The notes: generated by a model not told the origin, from the letters alone. 39,148 nucleotides of DNA from Acidobacteriaceae bacterium (GCA_003160215.1 PLQW01000260.1:1-39148), one strand, 5' to 3'. Positions 1 to 8,234 are shown, numbered from the stretch's first letter. Numbers and translations: made by a program.

Positions 1-18
1 CTTAAAATAGAAATGCTC

Positions 19-101
19 TAGTGCTTTATCGAACGCGCGCCCAACGCTCTGTTCCGTTCCTCTCCACTCTTCTGCTGAAGCGCGTCTCCGATAAAGCACT
101 A
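19..101. repeat. 13-bp perfect inverted repeat downstream of the benzoyl-CoA operon
   Basis: TAGTGCTTTATCG at 19-31 is repeated as its exact reverse complement at 89-101. GC-rich inner flanks (ACGCGC near 32-39 and GCGCGT near 80-85) extend the pairing with small bulges. It lies 20 bases past the stop of the last operon gene on the minus strand, so it could act as a transcription end, but no clear T-run follows. A small mobile-element relic is the other reading. No gene was found in bases 1-121. Confidence 0.5.
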
Positions 102-121
102 ACGTCATCCAGGGGCAAACC

Positions 122-1360
122 TTATGCACTCATGGCACGCAGAACCTCTAGTATCTCCGACTCTGCAAGAACGCGGCTGGACCGTTTAGCCAGGTCCAGT
201 ATGGCCTTCACGATTTCGGGTGTACTGGGGAGACCTCGAGTGCTGAGATAGCAGACAACGTTGGACGTGCCCGACATTGGACCTACTTCGATTTCCTGGG
301 TCCGGCCAATCCACGCAGCCGGCACTCCCGAATAGACCCGGTCGGCCAGCCATACGTCACCTTTCTTCTGGGCCTTGATGACTGCGGATGCATGAACTCC
401 AGTGGCGGTGCGGAAGGCGTCGCGTCCAACGATGGGCATGTTAATCGGCAGGGGAACTCCGGTGGCGGTGGAGACCATTTGAACGTAATCCGGCAAGCGC
501 GAAAGATTGTCGTGGCGTACACCCAGGAGCTGGAGGTTGACCAGAAGCTGCTCCATTGGAGTGTTGCCCACGCGCTCGCCGATGCCCAGTGCCGTACCGT
601 GGACCCGGGTGGCGCCGGCCTCGATCGCCGCCAGACTGTTGGCCAGATCTAACCCGCGATCACGGTGACCGTGCCAGTCGATGCCAATCTCGGCGCCGAG
701 TTCCATGACCAGTGCTTTCACCCACGTGACCAGGTTCCACACACCTTGCGGAACCGCCGCGCCGCAGGTGTCGCACAGGCAAAGGCGCTTAGCTCCGACT
801 TCTACCGCTGCGGTCAGGAGGACGCGCAGGTGCTCGGGAGAAGAGCGGACCGTGTCTTCCGTAACGTACATCACTTCCAGCCCCTCCCGGACTGCGAACC
901 GAATGGCCTCGCGCGTGTGGCGTACAATATCCGATAACTCCCACTCTTCGGCGTACTGGCGGATGGGGCTGCTGCCAATGAAGACGCAGGCTTCAATAGG
1001 CACGCCGGTTAGTTGAGTGACCTCCGCGATGGGTTGAATGTCCACCATCAGGGTCCGTGCGGCGCAGTTGGCCCGGATGCGTAGCCGCTGGTCGGAGATC
1101 TCGCGGCACAGGCGCAGGACAGCATCGCGCTGGTGTACACCGGCGCCGGGTAGGCCAACGTCGGCCGTCTCGATGCCCAGGCTTTCCATGAAGTAGAGTA
1201 GTTCGACTTTCGTGTCAAGCGGAGGATCGCTGACGGATGGGCTTTGCAGCCCGTCGCGCAAGGTCTCGTCGTCGAGCATGACGTGACGCGGATAATGCGC
1301 TCTTCGCGGGCCTGCTTCCGCCCAATCGTGGATGAGGTTGCTCTCTTCGCTTGGGTTCAT
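122..1360 (-). CDS. HMGL-like / 2-isopropylmalate (homocitrate) synthase family protein
   Basis: A 412-residue member of the DRE-TIM metallolyase family, which condenses acetyl-CoA with a 2-oxo acid or cleaves such products. The signature LDDETLRDGLQSP sits at about residues 29-41. The metal-binding HGHRDRGLDLANS and the GATRVHGTALGIGERVGN segment follow near 230-265. A C-terminal part containing TGVHASAVIKAQKKG resembles the linker subdomain of LeuA, but the full LeuA regulatory domain is absent. The ATG at 1360 has a strong GGGAGGAG ribosome site. It is the last gene of the benzoyl-CoA operon, 15 bases behind the TPR gene. No such enzyme belongs to the known benzoyl-CoA pathway, so its substrate is unknown; ordinary leucine biosynthesis is possible but unsupported by neighbours. 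Confidence 0.8.
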   Translation of the reverse strand: MNPSEESNLIHDWAEAGPRRAHYPRHVMLDDETLRDGLQSPSVSDPPLDTKVELLYFMESLGIETADVGLPGAGVHQRDAVLRLCREISDQRLRIRANCAARTLMVDIQPIAEVTQLTGVPIEACVFIGSSPIRQYAEEWELSDIVRHTREAIRFAVREGLEVMYVTEDTVRSSPEHLRVLLTAAVEVGAKRLCLCDTCGAAVPQGVWNLVTWVKALVMELGAEIGIDWHGHRDRGLDLANSLAAIEAGATRVHGTALGIGERVGNTPMEQLLVNLQLLGVRHDNLSRLPDYVQMVSTATGVPLPINMPIVGRDAFRTATGVHASAVIKAQKKGDVWLADRVYSGVPAAWIGRTQEIEVGPMSGTSNVVCYLSTRGLPSTPEIVKAILDLAKRSSRVLAESEILEVLRAMSA

Positions 1361-1375
1361 AGTCTCCTCCCGCGG

Positions 1376-2161
1376 TCAGGAGGTGCCGCTTTGGGCTCGA
1401 CCGAATTCATGGGCACGCCGGAGGAGATCTTCCGCGCCGTTCTCATCCCCTTTGCTGCGCCGAATTATGGCCAGATGGAACAGGCTGCTCACTTCTCCCA
1501 CGGCCTCATCGAGACTGCGCCGGAACTCGCGCTCGGCGGCTTCCGTTTCGCCCCGCCGCTCGTGAATCACGCCGATGTGGTAATGCGCCATCAAGTACTC
1601 TGGCGTGAGTGCGATGGACTGTTTGAAGTGATTCGAGGCTTCTTCCAGTTGCCCGGCGTGAAACAAGGACACCGCCAACCGATAGTGTGCGGCGTTGTAG
1701 TTGGGGTCAATCTCCAGGCAACGGCGAAAGGCGCGAATGGCTTCCGGCATGTTGCCGCGGTGATACCAGGCAACGCCCAGATCGTAATGCGCCAATACAA
1801 AAGTGGGAGCTGCTGCCGTCGCTATTTGATAGCGCTCGATAGCCAGATCGAGCGTGCCTTGATGGAAGTAGAACGTGCCTAACATGTGATTGGCCAGCAC
1901 ATGGTTCGGTTCGGCTTGCAACAGGTGCTCCAGTTGCTGACGGGCTTCGCGGCTGTGGCCGTCTTTTTCTTCCACCAGCGCCAGCAGGAGCCGGTGATCG
2001 AGGTAGGCATCGCGCAGGAACAGCCCGCATTCGGCACAGAATTTATCGTCCTTCGCAGCCGGCTGGCCGCAGCGAGAGCAGCGCAGCGTGAGCTGCGGTT
2101 GTGTGCTTCTTACGGCGGATTTCGTGGCCTTTCGAGCAGGTTTCTTTTTTGTCTTTGTCAT
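1376..2161 (-). CDS. zinc-ribbon TPR-repeat protein
   Basis: A 261-residue soluble protein. A Lys-rich start (MTKTKKKPARK) is followed by a zinc ribbon with two CxxC pairs (CSRCGQ and CAECGL, about residues 29-47) and then about five tetratricopeptide repeats to the C-terminus, with typical helices such as NHMLGTFYFHQGTLDLAIERY. TPRs bind partner proteins. The start at 2161 was chosen because a longer reading would overlap the preceding GNAT gene by over 100 bases; the ribosome site here is weak. It lies 35 bases behind the acetyltransferase gene and 15 before the HMGL-like gene. Function is not recognised; a scaffold or assembly role for the operon's enzymes is only a guess. Confidence 0.78.
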   Translation of the reverse strand: MTKTKKKPARKATKSAVRSTQPQLTLRCSRCGQPAAKDDKFCAECGLFLRDAYLDHRLLLALVEEKDGHSREARQQLEHLLQAEPNHVLANHMLGTFYFHQGTLDLAIERYQIATAAAPTFVLAHYDLGVAWYHRGNMPEAIRAFRRCLEIDPNYNAAHYRLAVSLFHAGQLEEASNHFKQSIALTPEYLMAHYHIGVIHERRGETEAAEREFRRSLDEAVGEVSSLFHLAIIRRSKGDENGAEDLLRRAHEFGRAQSGTS

Positions 2162-2196
2162 GGCAAGTCTCACTTTGTGGATAACAAGCGGCCCCT

Positions 2197-2709
2197 CTAG
2201 CCGCCGGCGGAATCTTCCGGCCGAGTTGGATCCAGAATGCACTCCAGGCAGATCCTGCTGGAGGGCTTGAACCCTTGACTTCTGAAGAACCCCAAGAGGC
2301 CGAGATGGTCCCACGAAACTTCGGTCCGCAAGGTTGTGATTTGCAGGGCCCCCAGATTGAGGCGCAACTGTCGCATCAGCGCCTTCCCGACGTTTTTCCC
2401 GCGAACGCGAGGATCCACCGAAATAGCGTCAATGGAAGCTGAAGGCTCCACCACCCCATACTCACCGTAGTAAAGGGAGCCAATTACGAAGCCCACAACT
2501 CGGTTGTCCACTTCCGCCACCAGCGAGATCTGCAGGCCTGCCTGGGTTATGGCACGCTGCAGCATGAGCTCGAAATAGCGGGGACGGCGGCGCCCGCTAG
2601 CCGCGGCATCAATCGCCACAATGACGCCCAAATCGTCCTGGCGCATGGTACGCACCAGCACCGCATCGGTCTCCAGCACACCTGTTTGTTCCGGGCCCTC
2701 GGTCGCCAT
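2197..2709 (-). CDS. GNAT-family N-acetyltransferase
   Basis: A 170-residue GNAT acetyltransferase that would move an acetyl group from acetyl-CoA to an amine, often a protein lysine or N-terminus. The fold is visible as VRTMRQDDLGVIVAID near the start, ISLVAEVDNRVVGFVIG in the middle, the acetyl-CoA loop DPRVRGKNVGKALM near residue 105, and a late GLLGFFRSQGFKPSSR strand. The ATG at 2709 is fixed by an AGGAGGAAA ribosome site 2-3 bases upstream. It is 19 bases behind the SDR gene in the benzoyl-CoA operon. In Rhodopseudomonas palustris, acyl-CoA ligases such as BadA are controlled by lysine acetylation, so a similar control role is plausible here but inferred. Confidence 0.85.
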   Translation of the reverse strand: MATEGPEQTGVLETDAVLVRTMRQDDLGVIVAIDAAASGRRRPRYFELMLQRAITQAGLQISLVAEVDNRVVGFVIGSLYYGEYGVVEPSASIDAISVDPRVRGKNVGKALMRQLRLNLGALQITTLRTEVSWDHLGLLGFFRSQGFKPSSRICLECILDPTRPEDSAGG

Positions 2710-2728
2710 GGTTTCCTCCTGTGACCTG

Positions 2729-3460
2729 CTACACACTACCTCCCAGAAATTGGCCCGCGTCCACGCGCAGAATCTGGCCGGTGATACGGCCTGCACCCGG
2801 ACCGCACAGAAAGAGCACGGCGGCGGCTACATCGGAAACTTCGAGCAGATTCCCCAGCACACTTTCCGCTTCCGCGGCTTGGCGGGCGGCTCCTGGCAAT
2901 GCTTCCGTCAGTGGTGTTCGTACCCAGCCGGGCTCGATCACGTTCACCAGAATTCCAAAGCGGCCGGTTTCGCGGGCGACGCTTTTGGCTAGACCCAGCA
3001 GTCCAGCCTTGCTGGCCGAGTAGGCCGAGGTGCCGAACTTACCGCGCGATCCATTGATGGAACCCATCAATACCACGCGGCCGCCCTGCCCTTGTCGCAT
3101 CAGAGGAATGGTATGCCGCAACAGCAAAAAAGCGCCACGTAAATTGACCGCTTGGATCGTGTCCCAATCTTCGACGGTAAGCTTCCACACGACCGCTTCA
3201 CGCGAAATTCCGGCGGCGTGAATCACCAGATCGAGCCGCCCATTCTGCTGAAAGAACTGTTGCACGGCGGAGCCCACGGAATCGTCGCTGCGCACATCGC
3301 AATGCAGCCAGGGAATGTCATTGTCGGGCGGCGGCGAGAGATCGAGAGAAGTTGCCACGGCTCCAGCTTGTTGCAAGGTGCGAACGATGGCGCTTCCGAT
3401 TCCTCCCGACCCGCCGGTGACCACGGCAGTCTTGCCCGCCAATTCTTTGGCGCTGGTCAT
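2729..3460 (-). CDS. short-chain dehydrogenase/reductase (SDR)
   Basis: A 243-residue classical SDR using NAD(P)H to interconvert an alcohol and a ketone. Visible motifs are the cofactor loop TGGSGGIGSA (about 15-24), the HAAGIS segment equivalent to NNAG, the catalytic Ser in GSINGSRG, and YSASKAG carrying the catalytic Tyr and Lys. The ATG at 3460 shares four bases with the bcrD stop and has a GGAGG site upstream. The position directly behind the reductase genes suggests a 3-hydroxyacyl-CoA dehydrogenase acting after ring cleavage, for example on 3-hydroxypimelyl-CoA. That substrate is inferred from context; FabG-like activity is the alternative. Confidence 0.85.
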   Translation of the reverse strand: MTSAKELAGKTAVVTGGSGGIGSAIVRTLQQAGAVATSLDLSPPPDNDIPWLHCDVRSDDSVGSAVQQFFQQNGRLDLVIHAAGISREAVVWKLTVEDWDTIQAVNLRGAFLLLRHTIPLMRQGQGGRVVLMGSINGSRGKFGTSAYSASKAGLLGLAKSVARETGRFGILVNVIEPGWVRTPLTEALPGAARQAAEAESVLGNLLEVSDVAAAVLFLCGPGAGRITGQILRVDAGQFLGGSV

Positions 3461-4335
3461 TGCGATACCTCCACCTGACCAGCCAGCATACGATGACGAT
3501 AGGCTCCCCACAAAGCCGCCCCCAGCGCGCCGGCGTAGATGGCGTTGGGGTGGGTGCGGATTTCCACGTCGAGGCCGTCTTTGCGTGCGCTTTCCTGCAA
3601 AGCCTGCGCTAAGCCGGTGTCCGCGGAGAGACCGCCGGTGATCGCCACATGGCCATGCACATCAATCGCCCGCAGCAGTTTCAGGTAGCGGCCAGCCATG
3701 GAAAGATGAATGCCTTTGAGAATGTCGGGGGTGGAGATTCCCCGGCTGACCATGTTGATTACATCGGTCTCCGCCAGGACGGCGCAGATGCTGCTGACCA
3801 CTTGTGGATTGCCGGCGCCGCAGGAGAGGGAGCCAACGTCCTGCAAAGCGATACCCAGGTAGCGGGCAATATTTTCCAGGAACTGGCCGGAGCCGGAAGC
3901 GCATTGCCCGGTCATGCGGTAGCTGAGCACGCGGCTGCGCTCGTCAATGCGCATGGCGCGCGCGTGCAAGGCCCCGACGTCGAGAACGGCGCGGACCTCG
4001 GGCATAAGAAAAATGGCGCCGCGAGCGTGGGTGGTCATGCCGTAGAAGTGCCCTCGGCGAAAATCCACCAACTCGCCCTCGCCGGTGCTGGCCACATAGC
4101 AAACCTCTTGCGCAGCCACGCCAGCCGCGCGGAGTGCCGCCTCGTATCCCTCATTGACTACCTTGCGCAACTCGCGGCGCCGTATGCGCTCGGTAAGCAG
4201 CGTAAGCACCTCGGTCTCACCGCCGCTGGTAGTGAGCAGCACGGCAATCTTCACCGCGCTGGAACCCACATCGACGCCAGCGGTAATCTGCCCCTCCGCA
4301 GATCGAGTCCTCGACGCAATGGTGGTGGTTGTCAT
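3457..4335 (-). CDS. bcrD: class I benzoyl-CoA reductase, subunit D (ATPase/activator)
   Basis: A 292-residue BadF/BadG/BcrA/D-family ATPase. With BcrA it hydrolyses ATP and passes low-potential electrons from ferredoxin to the BcrBC ring-reducing module. The ASKHA phosphate loop GVDVGSSAVK is at 20-29. The two conserved cysteines that bind the bridging 4Fe-4S cluster are C145 (GQCASGSGQFLE) and C184 (SSICAVLAETDV). The second nucleotide motif ITGGLSADTG is at 232-241. It overlaps bcrA upstream and the SDR gene downstream by ATGA. DVGALHARA at 119-127 takes the place of the DIGGQD found in BcrA. The related HgdC activator of 2-hydroxyacyl-CoA dehydratases is less likely because a second, larger ATPase subunit is adjacent. 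Confidence 0.9.
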   Translation of the reverse strand: MTTTTIASRTRSAEGQITAGVDVGSSAVKIAVLLTTSGGETEVLTLLTERIRRRELRKVVNEGYEAALRAAGVAAQEVCYVASTGEGELVDFRRGHFYGMTTHARGAIFLMPEVRAVLDVGALHARAMRIDERSRVLSYRMTGQCASGSGQFLENIARYLGIALQDVGSLSCGAGNPQVVSSICAVLAETDVINMVSRGISTPDILKGIHLSMAGRYLKLLRAIDVHGHVAITGGLSADTGLAQALQESARKDGLDVEIRTHPNAIYAGALGAALWGAYRHRMLAGQVEVSQ

Positions 4336-5663
4336 GGATTGGCCTGTGCGCTACGCCGGGCGAACAAAGCTGCGCCCAGAGCGCCGGTGTAAATCGAATC
4401 GGCGGAAATGTTCAGCGTCCGCTCGCCGTAATTCTCTTGCACCAACTGGCGCAGTGCGTCCACTGCCGCCGGATTGCGGGCCACCCCGCCGGTGAACGTG
4501 AACTCGTCACTGACGCCTCCGGAGCGCGCCAGCAGCGACATTGCTCGCAAAATGATGGCGCGATGCAGTCCCGCCAGTATGTCCTCGCGATTCTGGCCGA
4601 GGGAGAGGCGCTCGCGTAACTCCGCACCGGCAAAGACCGTGCACGTGCTGTTGATCTTCACCCGGCGCTGGCTCTGTTGGGCAAGCGGTCCCAACTCATG
4701 CAACCCCAGGTTCATTTCATCCGCAATGTAACCCAGGTAACGCCCGCATCCGGCAGCGCAGCGGTCATTCATCTGGAAGCTGACAACTATTCCGTCGGCG
4801 TCCACTTGGATTGCCTTGGTGTCCTGTCCCCCGATGTCCAGCACCGTCCGGGTGCTGGGGAACATGGCATGCGCGCCCAGTCCGTGGCAAAGAATCTCGC
4901 TGCGAATCTGCTCCTTGGGGAAAGGCAAGCGTTGGCGGCCATATCCTGTGCCCACCGTTCCGGCCTCTACGATCTCGGCGCGACAGGTCGCCTCCACCAC
5001 GGCGCGCAGCCGCGGCGCCTGCTCCTGCACCGCCCTCGTCGCCGACGCCAGAGTCGGCTCCAGCGCGCCCCGCAATTGTGTTTCGAAGCTACCCTGACCG
5101 GTCGAGTTCTCCACCACCAGGATGGCCGCGTCGAACAGCCCGCATAGCATGTCGAAGGTGATTCCACGTGAATCGTTGTGCTGCTCCGCCAACTGCATGT
5201 AGTCGGCGGTGGCAAGATCGCGGAAGAAGTCGCTCTTGCGCACCGCCAATTCGCTGAAGTGGACCGCGGTCCGCTCGACCATCCCATCCAGGATGCTTTC
5301 GAGCGCAGTAGTTAGTTCGCTACGATGAGCGCTGTGGCGCGCATCGCCGGTGGCGCGGAGCAGGGCTTCCCGCAGTCGCGCGAGCTGATCGAGATGCTGC
5401 CGAAACCGGAAGTTTCGCTGCAGCGAGGAAAGGAAAGCTTTCTCGACCTGGGCCAGGGCCGGATCGCCGCCGATGGCCTGCCGAGTGAGCGTGAAGCGGG
5501 TCCGGACCATCGCTTCCTCCCGCACCACCTGGCAGGCGACATCGTAATTACTGCGGCTGTTGGTGATGCCGCGGCCGATCACCTCGCCGGCGTCGTTGAG
5601 GACGACTGCCTTAGTGGTAGTAGAGCCGAGATCAATGCCGACATGGACCCGCAGTGTACTCAT
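4332..5663 (-). CDS. bcrA: class I benzoyl-CoA reductase, subunit A (ATPase)
   Basis: A 443-residue ATPase subunit. The phosphate loop GIDLGSTTTK is at 9-18 and the second motif DIGGQDTKAI at 276-285. Between them lies a long helical insertion of over 200 residues that simple HgdC-type activators lack. The cluster ligands are C302 (in DRCAAGCGRYL, with a further C306) and C341 (NSTCTVF). TGGVARN at 391-397 completes the nucleotide site. The length and insertion resemble, from memory, BcrA/BadF of the Thauera/Rhodopseudomonas type rather than the shorter Azoarcus BzdP/Q; this needs a tree. ATGA overlaps join it to bcrB and bcrD. Confidence 0.9.
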   Translation of the reverse strand: MSTLRVHVGIDLGSTTTKAVVLNDAGEVIGRGITNSRSNYDVACQVVREEAMVRTRFTLTRQAIGGDPALAQVEKAFLSSLQRNFRFRQHLDQLARLREALLRATGDARHSAHRSELTTALESILDGMVERTAVHFSELAVRKSDFFRDLATADYMQLAEQHNDSRGITFDMLCGLFDAAILVVENSTGQGSFETQLRGALEPTLASATRAVQEQAPRLRAVVEATCRAEIVEAGTVGTGYGRQRLPFPKEQIRSEILCHGLGAHAMFPSTRTVLDIGGQDTKAIQVDADGIVVSFQMNDRCAAGCGRYLGYIADEMNLGLHELGPLAQQSQRRVKINSTCTVFAGAELRERLSLGQNREDILAGLHRAIILRAMSLLARSGGVSDEFTFTGGVARNPAAVDALRQLVQENYGERTLNISADSIYTGALGAALFARRSAQANP

Positions 5664-6964
5664 GGGTTCGCGCCTGCGCGCTTTTGCTCGAGCATCTGCA
5701 AATAGCTCTCGATGCGGTTCTTGATGTTCGCGGCGGAGAAGTAGCGAGGATCCACCAGGTCGCTTTCGATGAAGCCGCCGGGGACGCCGGTGCGCTGCTC
5801 GAGTTGGCGCAGCATCAGGAGCTGGCCCACGCTAAAGGAGTTGCAGCTCTTGATGCTGTTGATCATGAATCCGTCGGCACGATACTCGCGGATGTAACGC
5901 TCCAGCAGCTCAACACGCGTTGGCAAGCCGAGATTGGTGTAACAGCCCATGCAGTATTCCGCCAGCGTCTCCAAGGGGCGTGCGGGATCGTGGCGGAAGC
6001 CGCCGTCGTACAGTCCTCCAACCTTGGTATAGCTGCTGGCTACTACCACCGCGCCTTCGTCGTAGAACATCTTCCAGAACTCGCGGAAGCTGGTCCAGTT
6101 AGGAGGACCTTCCATCACCAGCCGGTAGCGTTCCTTCTCCTGCGATCCTTCCGGCGTCAGCGGACCCAAACCTGAGCGCAGACGCTCTTCTACCTCTTCG
6201 TGAAGCGTGCGGTAGTAGGCCACACCTTCGGCGGTCCCACGAAACGCGGTGAACATTGGCCCGATGTAGTACACACCGCCGAAATAAGCATCGATGGGCG
6301 AGGGTACGTGCTTGGCCGATTCCAACACCCAGACCAAGTCATCTTCCGCCTGCGCCGAGAGCCGCAGCATTTCGCGCAGACGGTCCTCGTCGTAGCGCAG
6401 GCCGCTTACTTGTTCAAGTTTGGGAATCACTTCCGTGCGCAACTGCTGGACGATGTAGTCGACGTGATGGGGCAGAATACAGCCTTCGGACTGGTACGGC
6501 ACATGGAGCATGGCTACCGGGCAGTCGTATTCCTGGCGCAGCAGTTCGAACCACTTCATGAACGTGAAACAGCCGGTATAGGAGAGCAGAAGCAAGTCCG
6601 GTGGCGGCAGCTTTTCGCCGGTGGGACCGATGTTGCCCTTCTTCAACATTCCGATGTCGCACTTCACGTAGGTGCAAACGTCTTCGCTATGCCCGTGCTT
6701 CTCCGCCTCGGCAATGTAGTCGCCCGAAAGCTTGCGCATGCCGGACTGGAGCGCATTGATTTCAGGAAGCATCGGAAGCAGATTGAAGGAGCGCACCAGT
6801 TCGGTAAGATTGCCGGGAACGAAGGTATAAACCACCTTGCGGCCTTCTTGCGGAGCATGCGAGAGCGCGGTGTAGTGGCCCGCGATCATCTGCTTTTGCA
6901 GAGACATGCTGCGTTCCTTGCCGGCTTCCGTGGGGACGCGAGGGCTGGCGGATGCAGCAGTCAT
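5660..6964 (-). CDS. bcrB: class I benzoyl-CoA reductase, subunit B
   Basis: A 434-residue HgdB-family protein. BcrB and BcrC form the module that binds benzoyl-CoA and reduces the ring to cyclohexa-1,5-diene-1-carbonyl-CoA. Candidate cluster or active-site cysteines are C97 and C102 (VCTYVKCDIG), C132 (YTGCFTF), and the later EYCMGCYTNLG and IKSCNSF. The start at 6964 overlaps the bcrC stop by ATGA. An internal ATG 19 codons later (MSLQKQ) is an alternative start, because the first residues are low in conservation signal. A much longer in-frame reading upstream would run inside bcrC and is not credible. Confidence 0.9.
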   Translation of the reverse strand: MTAASASPRVPTEAGKERSMSLQKQMIAGHYTALSHAPQEGRKVVYTFVPGNLTELVRSFNLLPMLPEINALQSGMRKLSGDYIAEAEKHGHSEDVCTYVKCDIGMLKKGNIGPTGEKLPPPDLLLLSYTGCFTFMKWFELLRQEYDCPVAMLHVPYQSEGCILPHHVDYIVQQLRTEVIPKLEQVSGLRYDEDRLREMLRLSAQAEDDLVWVLESAKHVPSPIDAYFGGVYYIGPMFTAFRGTAEGVAYYRTLHEEVEERLRSGLGPLTPEGSQEKERYRLVMEGPPNWTSFREFWKMFYDEGAVVVASSYTKVGGLYDGGFRHDPARPLETLAEYCMGCYTNLGLPTRVELLERYIREYRADGFMINSIKSCNSFSVGQLLMLRQLEQRTGVPGGFIESDLVDPRYFSAANIKNRIESYLQMLEQKRAGANP

Positions 6965-8133
6965 GCTTGGCTCCACAGGCGGATGGAATCGGAGAATGTG
7001 CCCGCCTGCTCGCGAATGACGGCGAACTGGCCGGTGTCTTCGGAATATTTGAATTGCGTGTGGGGGATGCCTTCGCGGTCGAGCCTGGATATGAGCATGG
7101 GCTGCTCCAGCAGGGCGGGATCGCAGAAACTGGGCGCGCAAAAGATGACCCCTTCGGCCCGGTTGCGGCGGACCGATTCCACGAGTGCCCGTCCGTGTTC
7201 GCCCTCCGGCAGGTAGCGCGCCGCCGTTTCGGCGCTCTTGGTAAGGAAAGCCTCGACCAGGGCTTGCAATGGATCGCCGGCGCACGAGATATCACCCATG
7301 GTCCAGCGGAGCCCCAGAAGCAGGTCGTCATCCACGATCCAGCATCCGGCGCGTTCCAACGTAAGCAGCAGGCCCAGGGGCGGCTGCTCGCAGAACGTTC
7401 CCACTAACACGATCCGGCTCTGGTCACGATCGCGGCGCTCGGTTTCTAAAGGCGCCAGCCGCAGATATTCCCGCAGCAGCATGGTGTGATCTTCAGGCGG
7501 GAGGAGGTTCCCTGCTCGCAACAGCAGATACACTTCAGAGGTGGGGTAGACCCAAGGCTGGCGGCTGCGGGCGCTATACAGCTCGCGGATGGTGGAGCGG
7601 TTTTCGTTGTATACGGCGATGCTCTGTCGCAGGGCTTCATCTTCGATCGGCCGGCCGGCCAGGCGGCAAAGGTCCGCGCGCAGCGTCTCCAGTTCACGGC
7701 GCCAGTAAACCCCACCCACTTCGGGATCGAAGTTCTGCGGCAAATCCACGTAGCGGACGTAACGCTCCGGGAACAACATGGTCCACATGCCTGACAAATT
7801 GCGGATTACATCGCAGATGGAGGGAAACAACATGCCATCCAGCACGTCGAGCCGGCGGGTAAGAGCGAGTTCGATGGTACTGCGGGGAATATGGCAGATG
7901 TAGCTCTGGAAGTAGGCATCGCCGCGGATGATCTCTAGTCGCTCTCCCGCGCCCATAATGCCGACCGGCAACATTCCGGCCGCATGGATCAACTCACGCG
8001 GAACGTAGATGGGCATGTAGCCAATGGCTTTGCGCCCGGTCTCAGCTTCCTTCCAGGTCCGCACCGCCGTCAGGTCAAAGTCGTCGTTCAATTCCTGCGC
8101 GCCCTTGATTAGGTTGACGAGTTCCGGGCTCAC
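6961..8133 (-). CDS. bcrC: class I benzoyl-CoA reductase, subunit C
   Basis: A 390-residue HgdB-family subunit, the partner of BcrB in the ring-reducing module. The N-terminal part GYMPIYVPRELIHAAGMLPV (37-56) is typical of the family. Cysteines stand at C80 (YICHIPRS), C107 (FPSICDVI), C248 (GTFCEQPP), C284 (DISCAGD) and C332/C337 (FCAPSFCDP), the usual places for cluster and substrate contacts. The start is GTG at 8133, overlapping the stop of the short crotonase-like reading frame by GTGA. The following bcrB overlaps by ATGA, so the two subunits are translationally coupled. Length fits BcrC/BzdN. Confidence 0.9.
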   Translation of the reverse strand: MSPELVNLIKGAQELNDDFDLTAVRTWKEAETGRKAIGYMPIYVPRELIHAAGMLPVGIMGAGERLEIIRGDAYFQSYICHIPRSTIELALTRRLDVLDGMLFPSICDVIRNLSGMWTMLFPERYVRYVDLPQNFDPEVGGVYWRRELETLRADLCRLAGRPIEDEALRQSIAVYNENRSTIRELYSARSRQPWVYPTSEVYLLLRAGNLLPPEDHTMLLREYLRLAPLETERRDRDQSRIVLVGTFCEQPPLGLLLTLERAGCWIVDDDLLLGLRWTMGDISCAGDPLQALVEAFLTKSAETAARYLPEGEHGRALVESVRRNRAEGVIFCAPSFCDPALLEQPMLISRLDREGIPHTQFKYSEDTGQFAVIREQAGTFSDSIRLWSQA

Positions 8134-8234
8134 GCTGTCACCCCCGACTGGCGCCAGCGCGGCGGCCGCTTCTCAAGAAAGGCCTGTCCTTCGTGTTCAA
8201 ACGTCAGCCCGGCTTTGCTGGTGGAACTCATCAT
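8130..8234 (-). pseudogene. 34-codon crotonase C-terminal tail, probable dch remnant
   Basis: Between oah and bcrC, where Thauera-type clusters carry dch (cyclohexa-1,5-diene-1-carbonyl-CoA hydratase), only 34 codons remain. The frame starts with ATG at 8234 overlapping the oah stop (ATGA) and ends with TGA overlapping the bcrC start (GTGA). Its translation contains EGQAFLEKRPPRW, the usual ending of crotonase/enoyl-CoA hydratases (consensus EGxxAFLEKRxPxW), preceded by MMSSTSKAGLTFEH. It therefore looks like an in-frame internal deletion that removed nearly the whole enzyme but kept both gene junctions. An assembly deletion or a true small coupling peptide are alternatives. Nothing of the crotonase active site is left. 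Confidence 0.6.

Noticed and set aside
392-7216. Long plus-strand reading frames opposite the benzoyl-CoA operon
   Set aside because: They lie antisense to genes with clear protein motifs, have His/Arg/Ala-rich shadow composition and no ribosome sites or recognisable domains.
5660-7285. A 541-residue version of BcrB
   Set aside because: The extra N-terminal part overlaps over 300 bases of bcrC in another frame and has no family similarity; the ATGA-overlap start at 6964 is better.
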